Shown: positions 34,732 through 43,911 of the stretch, piece after piece | Position numbering within the stretch: the stretch's first letter is position 1 | Layout of the letters: each line of letters opens with the position of its first letter | Source of the DNA: Neoarius graeffei | Lineage: Eukaryota; Chordata; Actinopteri; Siluriformes; Ariidae | Length of the DNA stretch: 64,000 nt | NCBI RefSeq assembly: GCF_027579695.1 | Contig: NC_083583.1 | Span: 21,321,099-21,385,098, forward strand | Direction of reading: 5' to 3' | Translations under genes and position numbers: made by a program | Notes under the pieces: model-generated | What the model was told of the DNA's origin: nothing | What the model saw: the letters and a program-made list of their open reading frames with translations, nothing else | Databases searched by the model: none

Positions 34732-35090
34732 GGCGGCACGGTGATGTAGTAGTTAGCACGGTCGCCTCACAGCGAGAAGGTTCCGGGTTCGAACCCAGCG
34801 GCCAGCGAGGGCCTTTCTGTGTGGAGTTTGCATGTTCTCCCCGTGTCTGCGTGGGTTTCCTCCGGGTGCTCCGGTTTCCCCCACAGTCCAAAGACATGCA
34901 GTTAGGTTAACGTGGGGCGGCCTTGGGCTGAGGTGCCCTTGAGCAAGGCACCGAACCCCTGACTGCTCCCCGGGCGCTCTGGTGTGGCTGTGTGTGTTCA
35001 CTGCTTCAGATGGGTTAAATGCAGAGGATGAATTTCACTGTGCTTGAAGTGAAGTGTGCATGTGACAAATAAAGGTTTCTTCTTTCTTTC
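34732..35090 (+). mobile_element. SINE, second 3'-end subfamily, copy 10
   Basis: The head matches the other SINEs (GGCGGCACGGTGATGTAGTAG), but after CATGCAGTTAGGTTAACGTG the sequence switches to a different 3' half: GGGCTGAGGTGCCCTTGAGC, GACTGCTCCCCGGGCGC, CACTGCTTCAGATGGG, ending AATAAAGGTTTCTTCTT. Target duplication TACATTT at 34725-34731 and 35091-35097. Confidence 0.9.
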
Positions 35091-35097
35091 TACATTT

Positions 35098-35965
35098 ACA
35101 GATGTTAAAATCAATCATTTTAACCATTTAATTAAGTGTAAAAAAAAAACTTTTTGATGATTTTTGTTTGTGGGACCTGGTGAGCAAACATTTGGAAAAA
35201 TTAAATATCGTGATAAATATAGTATCACGTCAAAGTATCGTGATTTTTTTTTTTTTATATGGGCCAACTCTAATCGAAACTGAAACCTACCTTTTGCTCT
35301 AATATCGTATGACAAACAAAAACAACGTGTAAAAGTTGAAATTAGTTTGTTTTTATTTAAAAAATCAGCAGAAACCACAGCAGTGTTTGCCCTTCAGTTA
35401 TCTGTAATGTTTGTCTCCTCATGTTTGTCTCAATCATTAACAGCCTCAGCCTAGAAAGGTTATTCAATGAGTCTAAATAAGGAAAGAAAAATAGTTGTTA
35501 CAGGGTTTTTTTCCCCCAGTCTCCACTTATAACGTTTTATCACTTAATCTGAATATATATATAGGTAATAAAAGTGTGTTTGACGTTTATATTTACTTGA
35601 TTTACCTCATCGAACATTTAGTTTAGCTACCTTGCTAGCTACACAGGCTAGCCCATAGTTTAAAAAATAATAATAATACAAAAAACCCCAAGTAATTATT
35701 TAAATTATTTTCTTATATTAAAATAAGTTAATATTCGCTTTTAGATAGCTAAACAAAACAACTACGATAATTACAGCTACAACTAAGTGACCTAAGTCGA
35801 CTAAAGGTATGCAGCTAAAGGGAATGCAGGATGCTAACAAGCTAACTTGTTCACGCGTTCAGTGTCAATTTTTTTTTTTTTTTTTTTTTACCTCAGATTA
35901 CTTAGCAAATGACAAAAGACAGTGTATAACGCTCAAAAATATGTCGAATGTAACCAGTTGCTTAC
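35098..35965. other. mfn1 5' intron sequence, nothing recognised
   Basis: AT-rich sequence with poly-A and poly-T runs between the SINE and the inferred first mfn1 exon. No coding exon or clear repeat. Confidence 0.45.
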
Positions 35966-36020
35966 CGAATCAGCGACTGATTATATCTTCTTTGGACTGG
36001 CCATGCTAGTGCCAGCTAGA
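35966..36020 (-). other. mfn1: Inferred first (non-coding) mfn1 exon and start region
   Basis: On the minus strand a strong donor (ATTCG/GTAAGC) lies at 35966, upstream of the non-coding exon at 34530. The segment contains a short upstream ORF, MASPKKI then a stop. The transcription start is not visible, so the left edge given here (36020) is approximate. Confidence 0.4.
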
Positions 36021-36299
36021 GGAAAATATTTGACACACACAACATGCAGAGCTGTTTCCAAAGTAAAAGTCTGGATGTCTTTACTGAAAACACACCACTG
36101 ATCTATGAACACCAAGTGTGCCTCAGAAGTGGAAATGAACAAAGCACCTTCTTGTGTTACTGTGCTTAAGTCTGCTTTTTAAGTGTCTGTATGCTTTATT
36201 TGAGTTTTTCTTCCACTTCATGCTTCTGACAAATCTACCATCCTCCCTACTCAGGACATTTTCAAACACATCACAACATTTCTCTATAATCATACTGTA

Positions 36300-36657
36300 T
36301 ATTTCATTCATTCATTCATTCATCTTGGATAGCCATTTCATCCTGGGCAGTGTCGCTGTAGATCCAGAGTCTATCTGAGGAACATTGGATAAGTCGGGAA
36401 TACACGTACACCCTGGATGGGACAGTTCTGTCCCGGGGCACCATGCACACCTATATTCAAATCTAGGGACGATGTAAATTTACCAATTTACCTACAGGCG
36501 TGTTTTTTTGGGAGGTCGGAGGAATCTGGAGAACCTGGAGCAAATCCACATGGACACGAGGAGAACAACTCAACCACTGGTGGTCCTAAGCCCAGCTGAG
36601 AAAGGAGGAAGGTTGGGCGTGGGGCGAGCTACTTCACCTGCTAAAAAGAAGTCAAAC
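36300..36657. repeat. Old, highly diverged SINE-like repeat
   Basis: Begins CATTCATTCATTCATC, then blocks that match the SINE tail and centre only loosely (ACACCCTGGATGGGACAG, GGAACCTGGAGCAAATCCAC-like, GGACACGAGGAGAACA). A minus-oriented ancient copy, apparently split by the MITE fragment that follows; a possible continuation is at 37220-37345. Confidence 0.5.
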
Positions 36658-36975
36658 ACAGGCCCTGTTTACATTTGGTTTTAAAATGCATCTTGGGTTA
36701 TCGGATCATAAGTGGACAGGTGAGGCACGTTGCCATTTACACCTTTGTCTATCATGAGTCTGTTTCCAAGGTATCCAGCTGACCACTTGTGTTCAGATTT
36801 GGATACACCCTCCATCACTTTTCTGTTACATCCTTTTCAGGGAACGCACCAGGACGCATTTACACTACAAAAGGTCAAATGTAGTCAAATGCATCCCAGT
36901 CCACCTCAGCAAGTGGTTCAAGTGAATGTGTCTTGATGGTTGTATTTAGCGCTGTCCACTTGTGATACATTCACC
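36658..36975. mobile_element. Truncated MITE, GGCCCTGTTTACATTTGG family
   Basis: The left end GGCCCTGTTTACATTTGG and the following TATCGGATCATAAGTGGACA match the element at 28314. The right end is lost after GTCCACTTGTGATACATTCA. Confidence 0.65.
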
Positions 36976-37347
36976 CAAGACGGATTGGTCACAGAGAAGA
37001 CCAGCTCTAGACAACTCAACCTGGGGAAGAGATGGGTCTTCATAAAATTTGTGACACCATGTGGGGAAAGCCAGAAGTGTCTGGAAGCTACAAAGCCAAC
37101 AATCCTTTTCTCATCCAGGACAATCAAGCATCAAGAGAATGGCTAACCCTCAAGCCAGGAAGAGAGTGGAAAGCACAAGATCGAGACATCTGGAAAGCCC
37201 TTATCAGTGGCTTCTGCCCCAGGCAGGGTAGCAGGCAGTAAGAAGATGGGGAGAGCATGTGAAACCTGCACAGACAGTAACCAGAGCTCAGAAGTGAACC
37301 CTGGAGACATGAGGCTGTAATGATGTGCCACCATGGTGCCCTCATTG

Positions 37348-37590
37348 GTATCATTACCTCCGCCAAGAAGGTTATGTTTTCGGTAGCGTTGGTTTGTTTG
37401 TTGGTTTGTCTGTTAGCAACATTACGGAAAAAGTAATGAACGGATTGCTCTGAAATTTTTTCCAGAGGTGTGACTGGGCACAAGTAACAATCCATTAAAT
37501 TTTGGCGGTGATCTGGATCACCTTCTGGATCCTGGATTTTTTTAAAGGATTCTTGGCGGAGGTCTGCGCTCTCCAAGTGCTTTTCTAGTT
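37348..37590 (+). repeat. CCTCCGCCAAG-type dispersed fish repeat
   Basis: Runs from ATTACCTCCGCCAAGAAGG through GGTTTGTTTGTTGGTTTGTC and AAGTAATGAACGGATTGC to GGCGGAGGTCTGCGCTCTCC. This combination is a widespread dispersed repeat in fish genomes as I recall it; no coding content. Confidence 0.55.
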
Positions 37591-37599
37591 AGAGTTATT

Positions 37600-38080
37600 A
37601 TCATGCTCGATAACATTTGAGAGATTAGGAATAAAACACTTAGAAATGTCTTGTGGTCAGAAAATAATTGATGACAGGATGGTGTGATGCAGCCCAAAGA
37701 CTTAGTGTTATCACCTCGAAGCTGCTTATTTTCCTATAACAGCTCATCACAAAATGTTTTATTCCTCTTCTACCACAGCAATTTGCCAACAATTATTATT
37801 TATAAGTGACAAGACATACTTTTAACCATTTATGTTTAAGTTTAATATTGTGGAATGTCTGGAAAACAGCTTAGTTCCTGTTTTTACTTGCATTATAGTA
37901 GTTGTTCCCTGACCAGGCTCTCTTTTTTCCCCTCCCTTTCTTTAAGTTAATAAGACAAACAAATGTCTGTCCTGAAGACTTTCCTGTAGCAGAAAACCTA
38001 CTGGCTTTTACAAACCGTTCACACTGGATACTCCTTCCATAAATGTTAAATATACATCTTCTTGTCACCATATTAATAAC
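37600..38080. repeat. GTGGTGTGATGC-family repeat with internal foldback
   Basis: Contains AGGAATAAAACACTTAG near 37627, GGATGGTGTGATGCAGCCC near 37676, and the mirrored AAAATGTTTTATTCCTC near 37751, so the two sides are partly inverted. Related segments occur at 17610-18330, 33535-33690 and 57020-57560. Confidence 0.55.
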
Positions 38081-38164
38081 TATATGGTTTCTTTGTTAAA
38101 TAACACTAACAGTACATTTAATCTGTTATTGGATCATCGTTGAACATCTGCCATACAATTGTAA

Positions 38165-38335
38165 AATATTCCAAGTTGATGTTCATTAGAATGACCAGAA
38201 GAGGGCACCAGTGGGTAACTGTATTATTATAAGTAGGAAGCAGAAAATACAAGGTTGAATGTATTTTTATTTACCCACTGACGCCCTCTTCTGCTCATCC
38301 TAATGAACATCAACTTCAGTAAGGAACTTGGAGTA
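38165..38335. repeat. Foldback repeat, arms about 50 bp
   Basis: Left arm AGTTGATGTTCATTAGAATG then AGAAGAGGGCACCAGTGGG; right arm carries the complements (CCCACTGACGCCCTCTTCT, then CCTAATGAACATCAACTTC). The spacer is about 50 bp of AT-rich sequence. A small MITE-like hairpin. Confidence 0.7.
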
Positions 38336-38950
38336 ATAATCACAAGTTGTATAGCTGACGTCTGCAATCTTTATGACAATATTTATCTTTATTATTTGTT
38401 ATAATATACGTTATTACAATATAATAAACATACAGCTTACTACAGTAAACTGGAGATACTTAATATATCTTAGAAATAACCATTTGCTTGCGTTTACTTT
38501 TATGTTAATTTCTCGTCATTGTTTTAACATTGTTTATATAAAATACCCTACTATTATTTTATATAAATTATTGTGGGGTTTTTTGTCAGAGGAAAGGTAT
38601 GCAAAGTAGCTTCTATGATTATTTTTAGTGTTGTGAAACTTATAAACAACACTTCTTGTCCATTCTTTCAGTTGCCCACGAAATATTCCAGTGAAAAAGT
38701 CGTCAAATTATTTCATTTAATTTGATATGACTAGAATAACATTGAAATGCCTAAATTAAAGTGCTTAAATTGAATTAAATTTTAGTTGTACGAGACGTGA
38801 CTTCACAATTAACACTATCAAGTTATCAATACTGTTTCTTTTACTTTTAAAAACCTCTATAAGTAGAAGTTTGTTGCACTGTTTGTTGTGTGCTGTGCAT
38901 CCCATACCAGTCAAATCATCTCATCAATCATGCCCTGAGAAACATCATCC

Positions 38951-38953
<3 letters not shown>
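38336..38953. other. Intergenic AT-rich sequence
   Basis: No coding signal or recognised repeat between the foldback and the AT microsatellite. Confidence 0.45.

Positions 38954-39022
<69 letters not shown>
38954..39022. repeat. (AT)n microsatellite
   Basis: About 34 uninterrupted AT units directly at the left end of the TIR element starting at 39021. Confidence 0.95.
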
Positions 39023-39025
<3 letters not shown>

Positions 39026-40443
39026 GGCAAATGTCTCAGGCGCCCTCAAGTGGCTGACTGCAGTACAGCACCACTCTACTGGTTCCACACACACACCATC
39101 AGACACTTGGACAGCCGGGTGGATCACAAGCTCCCTTTTATTTGCTGAAATACATTTAAGGTATTGTGGAGTCGTGGGAGTTAGCCACATTATGGAATCA
39201 TCTCAAAATAGTAAGCCTAAATCATTAACCAAACTGCATGATAAATCATGGCTTCTGTGTACTTATAATCTAGTAGAACATAGTTTATCCCAGACCTCTC
39301 AAAAACGTGACCTACCCATTCAGTGTCCTGAACTGCTTTGAGCAATTTCATGCGATCTCCCACGACACTGTACCATGCTACCACTAGAGGGCGTCATTGC
39401 ACCATTTAAAATCATTTAACCAAGTACTCCTATTCTGTTACATATATAGGGCGGAGCTAAAGGGGGGCGGGAGGGGCCTTGGGCCTCCCTGGGCCTTGGG
39501 CCCTCCCCCTAGCCGTACAGGGCCCCACCCTTTGACATTCAGGCCCTCCCAATAAATGTGTCTTATGCGATTTCATTGGAAATTCCTTGAAACCTACAAG
39601 TTTTCACATGATTACAGACTAGTTGACCTGTATATCTTTCATTTTTGCTACACATTCTTCATCTCATCTCATTATCTCTAGCCGCTTTATCCTGTTCTAC
39701 AGGGTTGCAGGCAAGCTGGAGCCTATCCCAGCTGACTACGGGCGAAAGGCGGGGTACACCCTGGACAAGTCGCCAGGTCATCACAGGGCTGACACATAGA
39801 CACAGACAACCATTCACACTCACATTCACACCTACGGTCAATTTAGAGTCACCAGTTAGCCTAACCTGCATGTCTTTGGACTGTGGGGGAAAACGGAGCA
39901 CCCGGAGGAAACCCACGCGGACACGGGGAGAACATGCAAACTCCACACAGAAAGGCCCTTGCTGGCCACGGGGGTCGAACCCAGGACCTTCTTGCTGTGA
40001 GGCAACAGCGCTAACCACTACACCACCGTGCCGCCCCATTCTTATCATGGTTTAAAAAATAAAATAAAATAAATCCGTTGAGGCTTTTCTTGGATTCGAG
40101 ATAACTGTGAATATATATATCCTCCTGAGAACCAACTCATAGACTTGTGTCCTCTGTAGTTGACATTTGTTTTACATGCACACCCTCTTACTCTTTCAAG
40201 CTATTCACTTGAATCCTGGTGTCTTGTAAAGAGTACATCCTGGGCTTTCCAATGATATATTGTGTGACTAGGAGGGTTGCTGGGAAATTCCTAGTAAGGA
40301 AATCACAACAAAAGAGAAACTGAGAGACACATTTTTTTTCTTGGTTCCCCATTCTTACAATTCCTTCAGTCATACTGCTATGGGTTTGATTAAAGTTGTA
40401 CTGCAGTCAGCCACTTGAGGGCGCTTGAGACATTTGCCTTCAT
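39021..40443. mobile_element. TIR-bounded element with a nested SINE
   Basis: The left end ATGAAGGCAAATGTCTCAGG continues GCGCCCTCAAGTGGCTGACT. The right end is the near-perfect complement, ending GAGACATTTGCCTTCAT. The inverted repeats are about 46 bp. A SINE sits at 39660-40036, so the element without it is about 1.05 kb. A GC-rich block of GGGCCTTGGGCC-type repeats is at 39450-39545. No transposase frame is recognised. The superfamily is unclear, and the left flank is the AT repeat, which hides any target duplication. Confidence 0.75.
39660..40036 (-). mobile_element. V-SINE-type SINE, copy 11
   Basis: Full-length minus-strand copy close to consensus, nested in the TIR element. Target duplication CATTCTT at 39653-39659 and 40037-40043. 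Confidence 0.93.
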
Positions 40444-40737
40444 ACTCATTTCTTTCAGGTTCATTTGCAATTAAAATCGCAGTACCTTACAACTTCTACA
40501 AACAATGTCAATTCGCATTTAACTGCAGTTGTAAAAGTAGCACAGGTCCTTACTCTATTGCACAGTTTTTACTCTTTGACCTTGAAAGTACTTGTTAGAA
40601 ATCTCAATTGCCATGATTTGTCCCCCCCAATTCACAGTTTGGCCAGTAAAGCTTCACGTTTGCTAACTTTGCTAGCTAGTTTTGCTTTCGTTGCAAATGA
40701 AGCCTTAGCATTCCTTCCAACAGGGTCATTGAACATT

Positions 40738-41105
40738 AGCTGCATGGTGGTGCAGTGGTTAGCACGGTCGCCTCACAGCAAGAAGGTTCCGGGTTTGAAC
40801 CCAGTGGCCGGCAAGGGCCTTTCTGTGTGGAGTTTGCATGTTCTCCCTGTGTCTGCGTGGGTTTCCTCCGGGTGCTCTGGTTTCCCCCACAATCCAAAGA
40901 CATGCAGTTAGGTTGACGTGGGGGACATGGGGCAGCCTTGGGCTGAAGTGCCCTTGAGCAAGGTACCTGACCCCTGACTGCTCCCCGGGCGCAGTGTGCT
41001 CTGAGTGTGTGCACGTGTGTTCACTGCTTCAGAGGGGTTAAATGCAGAGGATGAATTTCACTGTGCTTGAAGTGTGCATGTGACGAATAAAGGTTTCTTC
41101 TTCTA
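40738..41105 (+). mobile_element. SINE, second 3'-end subfamily, copy 12
   Basis: The head TGCATGGTGGTGCAGTGGTT is followed by the shared centre, then the CCCTTGAGCAAGGTACCTG half and the AATAAAGGTTTCTTCTTC end. No clear target duplication. Confidence 0.85.
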
Positions 41106-41772
41106 ACCAGATTTGCCTGAACTAGCAAAGCAATAAACAAATGACAGAGCGAATGAATGAATAATTCATGTCTGGATTTTCCTCAGTTAAAATATTTACT
41201 TTTTACTCTTGAATTCCTATGCTATTTCTTGTTTTAATTTTGAGACTGTGCCAAAACTTTTACGTCAGTACAGTTTCTCTATACGTTTGAAATCCCTGAA
41301 TATTTTTTGGTACCTAAAATACATTTCTTTGTCTTGTTCATTTTATCCTGGGGTATACAAACTTTTGCACTCATCCCTGCCAAGGTTTTTTTTTCCCCCC
41401 AAACCGTCCAACCCACTGAGCTCTATATAAAATCTGGAGAGCTCATAGGCTCGTCACAGTGAAGCCAGCTGGCCGCCATCTTACCACTCACATCGCGTGT
41501 ATTTGGTTTGTGTTAAACCGTCGTATCCGATCAAACTTGCCCCAAGAAAAGTATCTCCTGGCTTTTTTTCCCTTTCACTACCTCCTCTTATTTTCTCACC
41601 TTTACCCCCATTCTTTACATATCTTTATAGCACTCCCCTTCACTGTTATTTTTTTCCTTTTCCAGTTCAGTCTCTGATCATTTTTTGAACGGCTCTTTTA
41701 CAACTATAATTATTTTTAGGGAGAATATTTCAGTTTTTCTCTTATACAGTGTATCTTTCTCTTTTGTATAGT

Positions 41773-41838
<66 letters not shown>
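41773..41838. repeat. (TCTA)n microsatellite
   Basis: Tetranucleotide array in the left arm of the inverted duplication, mirrored by the GATA array at 42517-42573 in the right arm. Confidence 0.95.
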
Positions 41839-41960
41839 CAACAGAAAGACTGTACAATACTTCCTTTCTGTTTAGGACAGTTGTTGAAACAGGATTATTT
41901 TCTCATGTTATTTGCCATTTTCACTTCATTCTCACATGTCTTAACAGTATAGTATTTAAG

Positions 41961-42335
41961 AAGAAGACGAAACCTTTATTTATCACATGCACACTCCAAG
42001 CACAGTGAGATTCATCCTCTGCATTTAACCCATCTGAAGCAGTGAACACATGCACACACACACACACACACACACACACCCAGAGCAGTGGGCAGCCACA
42101 CTACAGCGCCCAGGGAGCAGTCAGGGGTTAAGTACCTTTCTCAAGGGCACTTCAGCCCAAGGCCACCCCACATTAACCTAACTGCATGTCTTTGGACTGT
42201 GGAGGAAACCCACGCTGACACAGGGAGAACATGCAAACTCCACACAGGAAGGCCCCCGCCAGCCACTGGGCTCAAACCCAGAACTTTCTTGCTGTGAGGC
42301 GACAGTGCTAACCACTACACCACCGTGCTACCCAT
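41961..42335 (-). mobile_element. SINE, second 3'-end subfamily, copy 13
   Basis: Minus-strand copy: AAACCTTTATTTATCACATG at left, the AAGGGCACTTCAGCCCAAGG block, a (CA)n run at 42053-42080, then the shared centre and the head complement CACTACACCACCGTGCTACC. Confidence 0.88.
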
Positions 42336-42516
42336 TGTTGGTCACATAATTCACTGTCACAATATTCATGCAGCTTGTGACCAATATGACCAACAAATAA
42401 TGTTAAGACATGACTGTGAGAATGAAGTGAAAATGGCAAAAAGCATGAGAAAATAATCTTGTTTCAACAACTGTCTTAAACAGAAAGAAAGTACTGTACA
42501 GCCTTTGTGTTGGTAT

Positions 42517-42573
<57 letters not shown>
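42517..42573. repeat. (GATA)n microsatellite
   Basis: Counterpart of the TCTA array in the opposite arm of the inverted duplication. Confidence 0.95.
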
Positions 42574-42726
42574 GAAGAAGAAATATATGAAAGAGAAAGA
42601 TACACTGTATAAGAGAAAAACTGAAATATTCTCCCTAAAAATTATTATAGTAGTAAAAGAGCCATTCAAAAAATGATCAGAGACTGAACTGGAAAAGGAA
42701 AAAAAAAAACAATAGTGAAGGGGAGC

Positions 42727-43493
42727 GCTATGTAGTTGGGGGTTGCGCCTGGAAGACACTCTGGACTCTTGCAGTGGTGCTTTTGTGTCTGGGGACTGCA
42801 GTTGACTTGCTGACTTGACTTAACTCTAGAACTGCAGTTGACTTGCTGAATTTGGGACTACGGTTGTCGTGAACGGTTTTGCGCTCGGGTTTCCATCGGT
42901 GGGGGGTTTATAGTATCAACGAAGCTGACTTTATGTTAGGACTGTTAATGTTATAGTCATGTTGTCTGTTTGTTGCCCGGATAGGGATGGGTTCCCTTTT
43001 GAGTCTGGTTCCTCTCGAGGTTTCTTCCTCATGTCATCTGAGGGAGGTTTTCCTTGCCACCGTCGCCACAGGCGTGCTCATTGGGGATAGATTAGGGATA
43101 AAATTAGCTCATATTTTAAGTCGGGCGTCACGGTGCTGTAGTGGTTAGTGCTGTCGCCTCACAGCAAGAAGGTCCGGGTTCAAGCCTCGTGGCCGGTGAG
43201 GGCCTTTCTGTGCAGAGTTTGCATGTTCTCCCTGTGTCCGTGTGGGTTTCCTCCAAGTGCTCCGGTTTCCCCTACAGTCCAAAGACATGTAGGTTAGGTT
43301 AACTGGTGACTCTAAATTGACCGTGAGTGTGAATGGTTGTCTGTGTCTATGTGTCAGCCCTGTGATGACCTGGCGACTTGCCTGCGACCCTGTAGAACAG
43401 GATAAAGCGGCTAGAGATAATCAAATTCTGTAAAGCTGCTTTGCGACAATGTTTATTGTTAAAAGCGCTATACGAATAAACTTGACTTGACTA
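42727..43493 (+). mobile_element. Dispersed repeat inserted in the inverted duplication
   Basis: Contains CTCTCGAGGTTTCTTCCTC, GGAGGTTTTCCTTGCCACCG and, after a nested SINE, GTAAAGCTGCTTTGCGACAA and TGTTAAAAGCGCTATACGAA, ending AATAAACTTGACTTGAC. I recognise this tail as a common fish retroelement end but cannot name it. It splits the right arm, so it arrived after the inverted duplication. Confidence 0.6.
43124..43421 (+). mobile_element. V-SINE-type SINE, internally deleted, copy 14
   Basis: Plus-strand copy with head GTCACGGTGCTGTAGTGGTT and the shared centre. It lacks the segment between CTGGCGACTTG and CCTGCGACCCTG (a deletion of about 66 bp). Nested in the repeat at 42727-43493. Confidence 0.88.
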
Positions 43494-43911
43494 TAAAGAT
43501 ATGTAGGGAATGTGGGTAAAGTTGAGAAAATAAGAGGAGCTAATGAAAGGGGGGAAAAGTCAGGAGATACTTTTCTTGGGGCAAATTTGATCGGTTTAAA
43601 TAAAACATAAGCTAAACACACGCGATGAGAGTGGTAAGATGGCGGCCTGCTGGCTTCACTCATCTCTACAGCGGGAACTGGGCTTAACAACTCTTCAGAT
43701 TTTATATAGAGCTCAGCAGTCCAACCACAGTCCAACTTCCGCTTTTCACGTTCACGAGGACCGGAAGTCGTCATCGCGTCAGCAAATAGGGAAATGGAGA
43801 GGAAAAGGGGCCTCGGCGATACCTTGGTATACTGCAGTTATTAGCGCTCAGTTGGTTTGATTTGCCGAATGGACGTTTTCATGGTGGAGTAAATGCTCGT
43901 TTCCAGACGCC

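Larger units (their letters stand above)
41405..43720. repeat. Large inverted duplication upstream of trappc10
   Basis: The left arm (about 41405-41950) is the reverse complement of two blocks on the right, about 42400-42726 and 43494-43720. Matching landmarks include GCTCTATATAAAATCTG, GGCCGCCATCTTACCACTC (complement at about 43632), CTCTTATACAGTGTATC and GGACAGTTGTTGAAACAGG-like sequence. A SINE (41961-42335) lies in the loop, and another repeat plus SINE (42727-43493) interrupts the right arm. The right arm ends about 190 bp before the trappc10 start codon. The divergence between arms (roughly a tenth or less) indicates an old event. Confidence 0.8.

Noticed and set aside
38871-39341. 156-residue ORF with poly-(Ile-Tyr)
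   Set aside because: The repeat is coded by the AT microsatellite; the frame has no other coding character.
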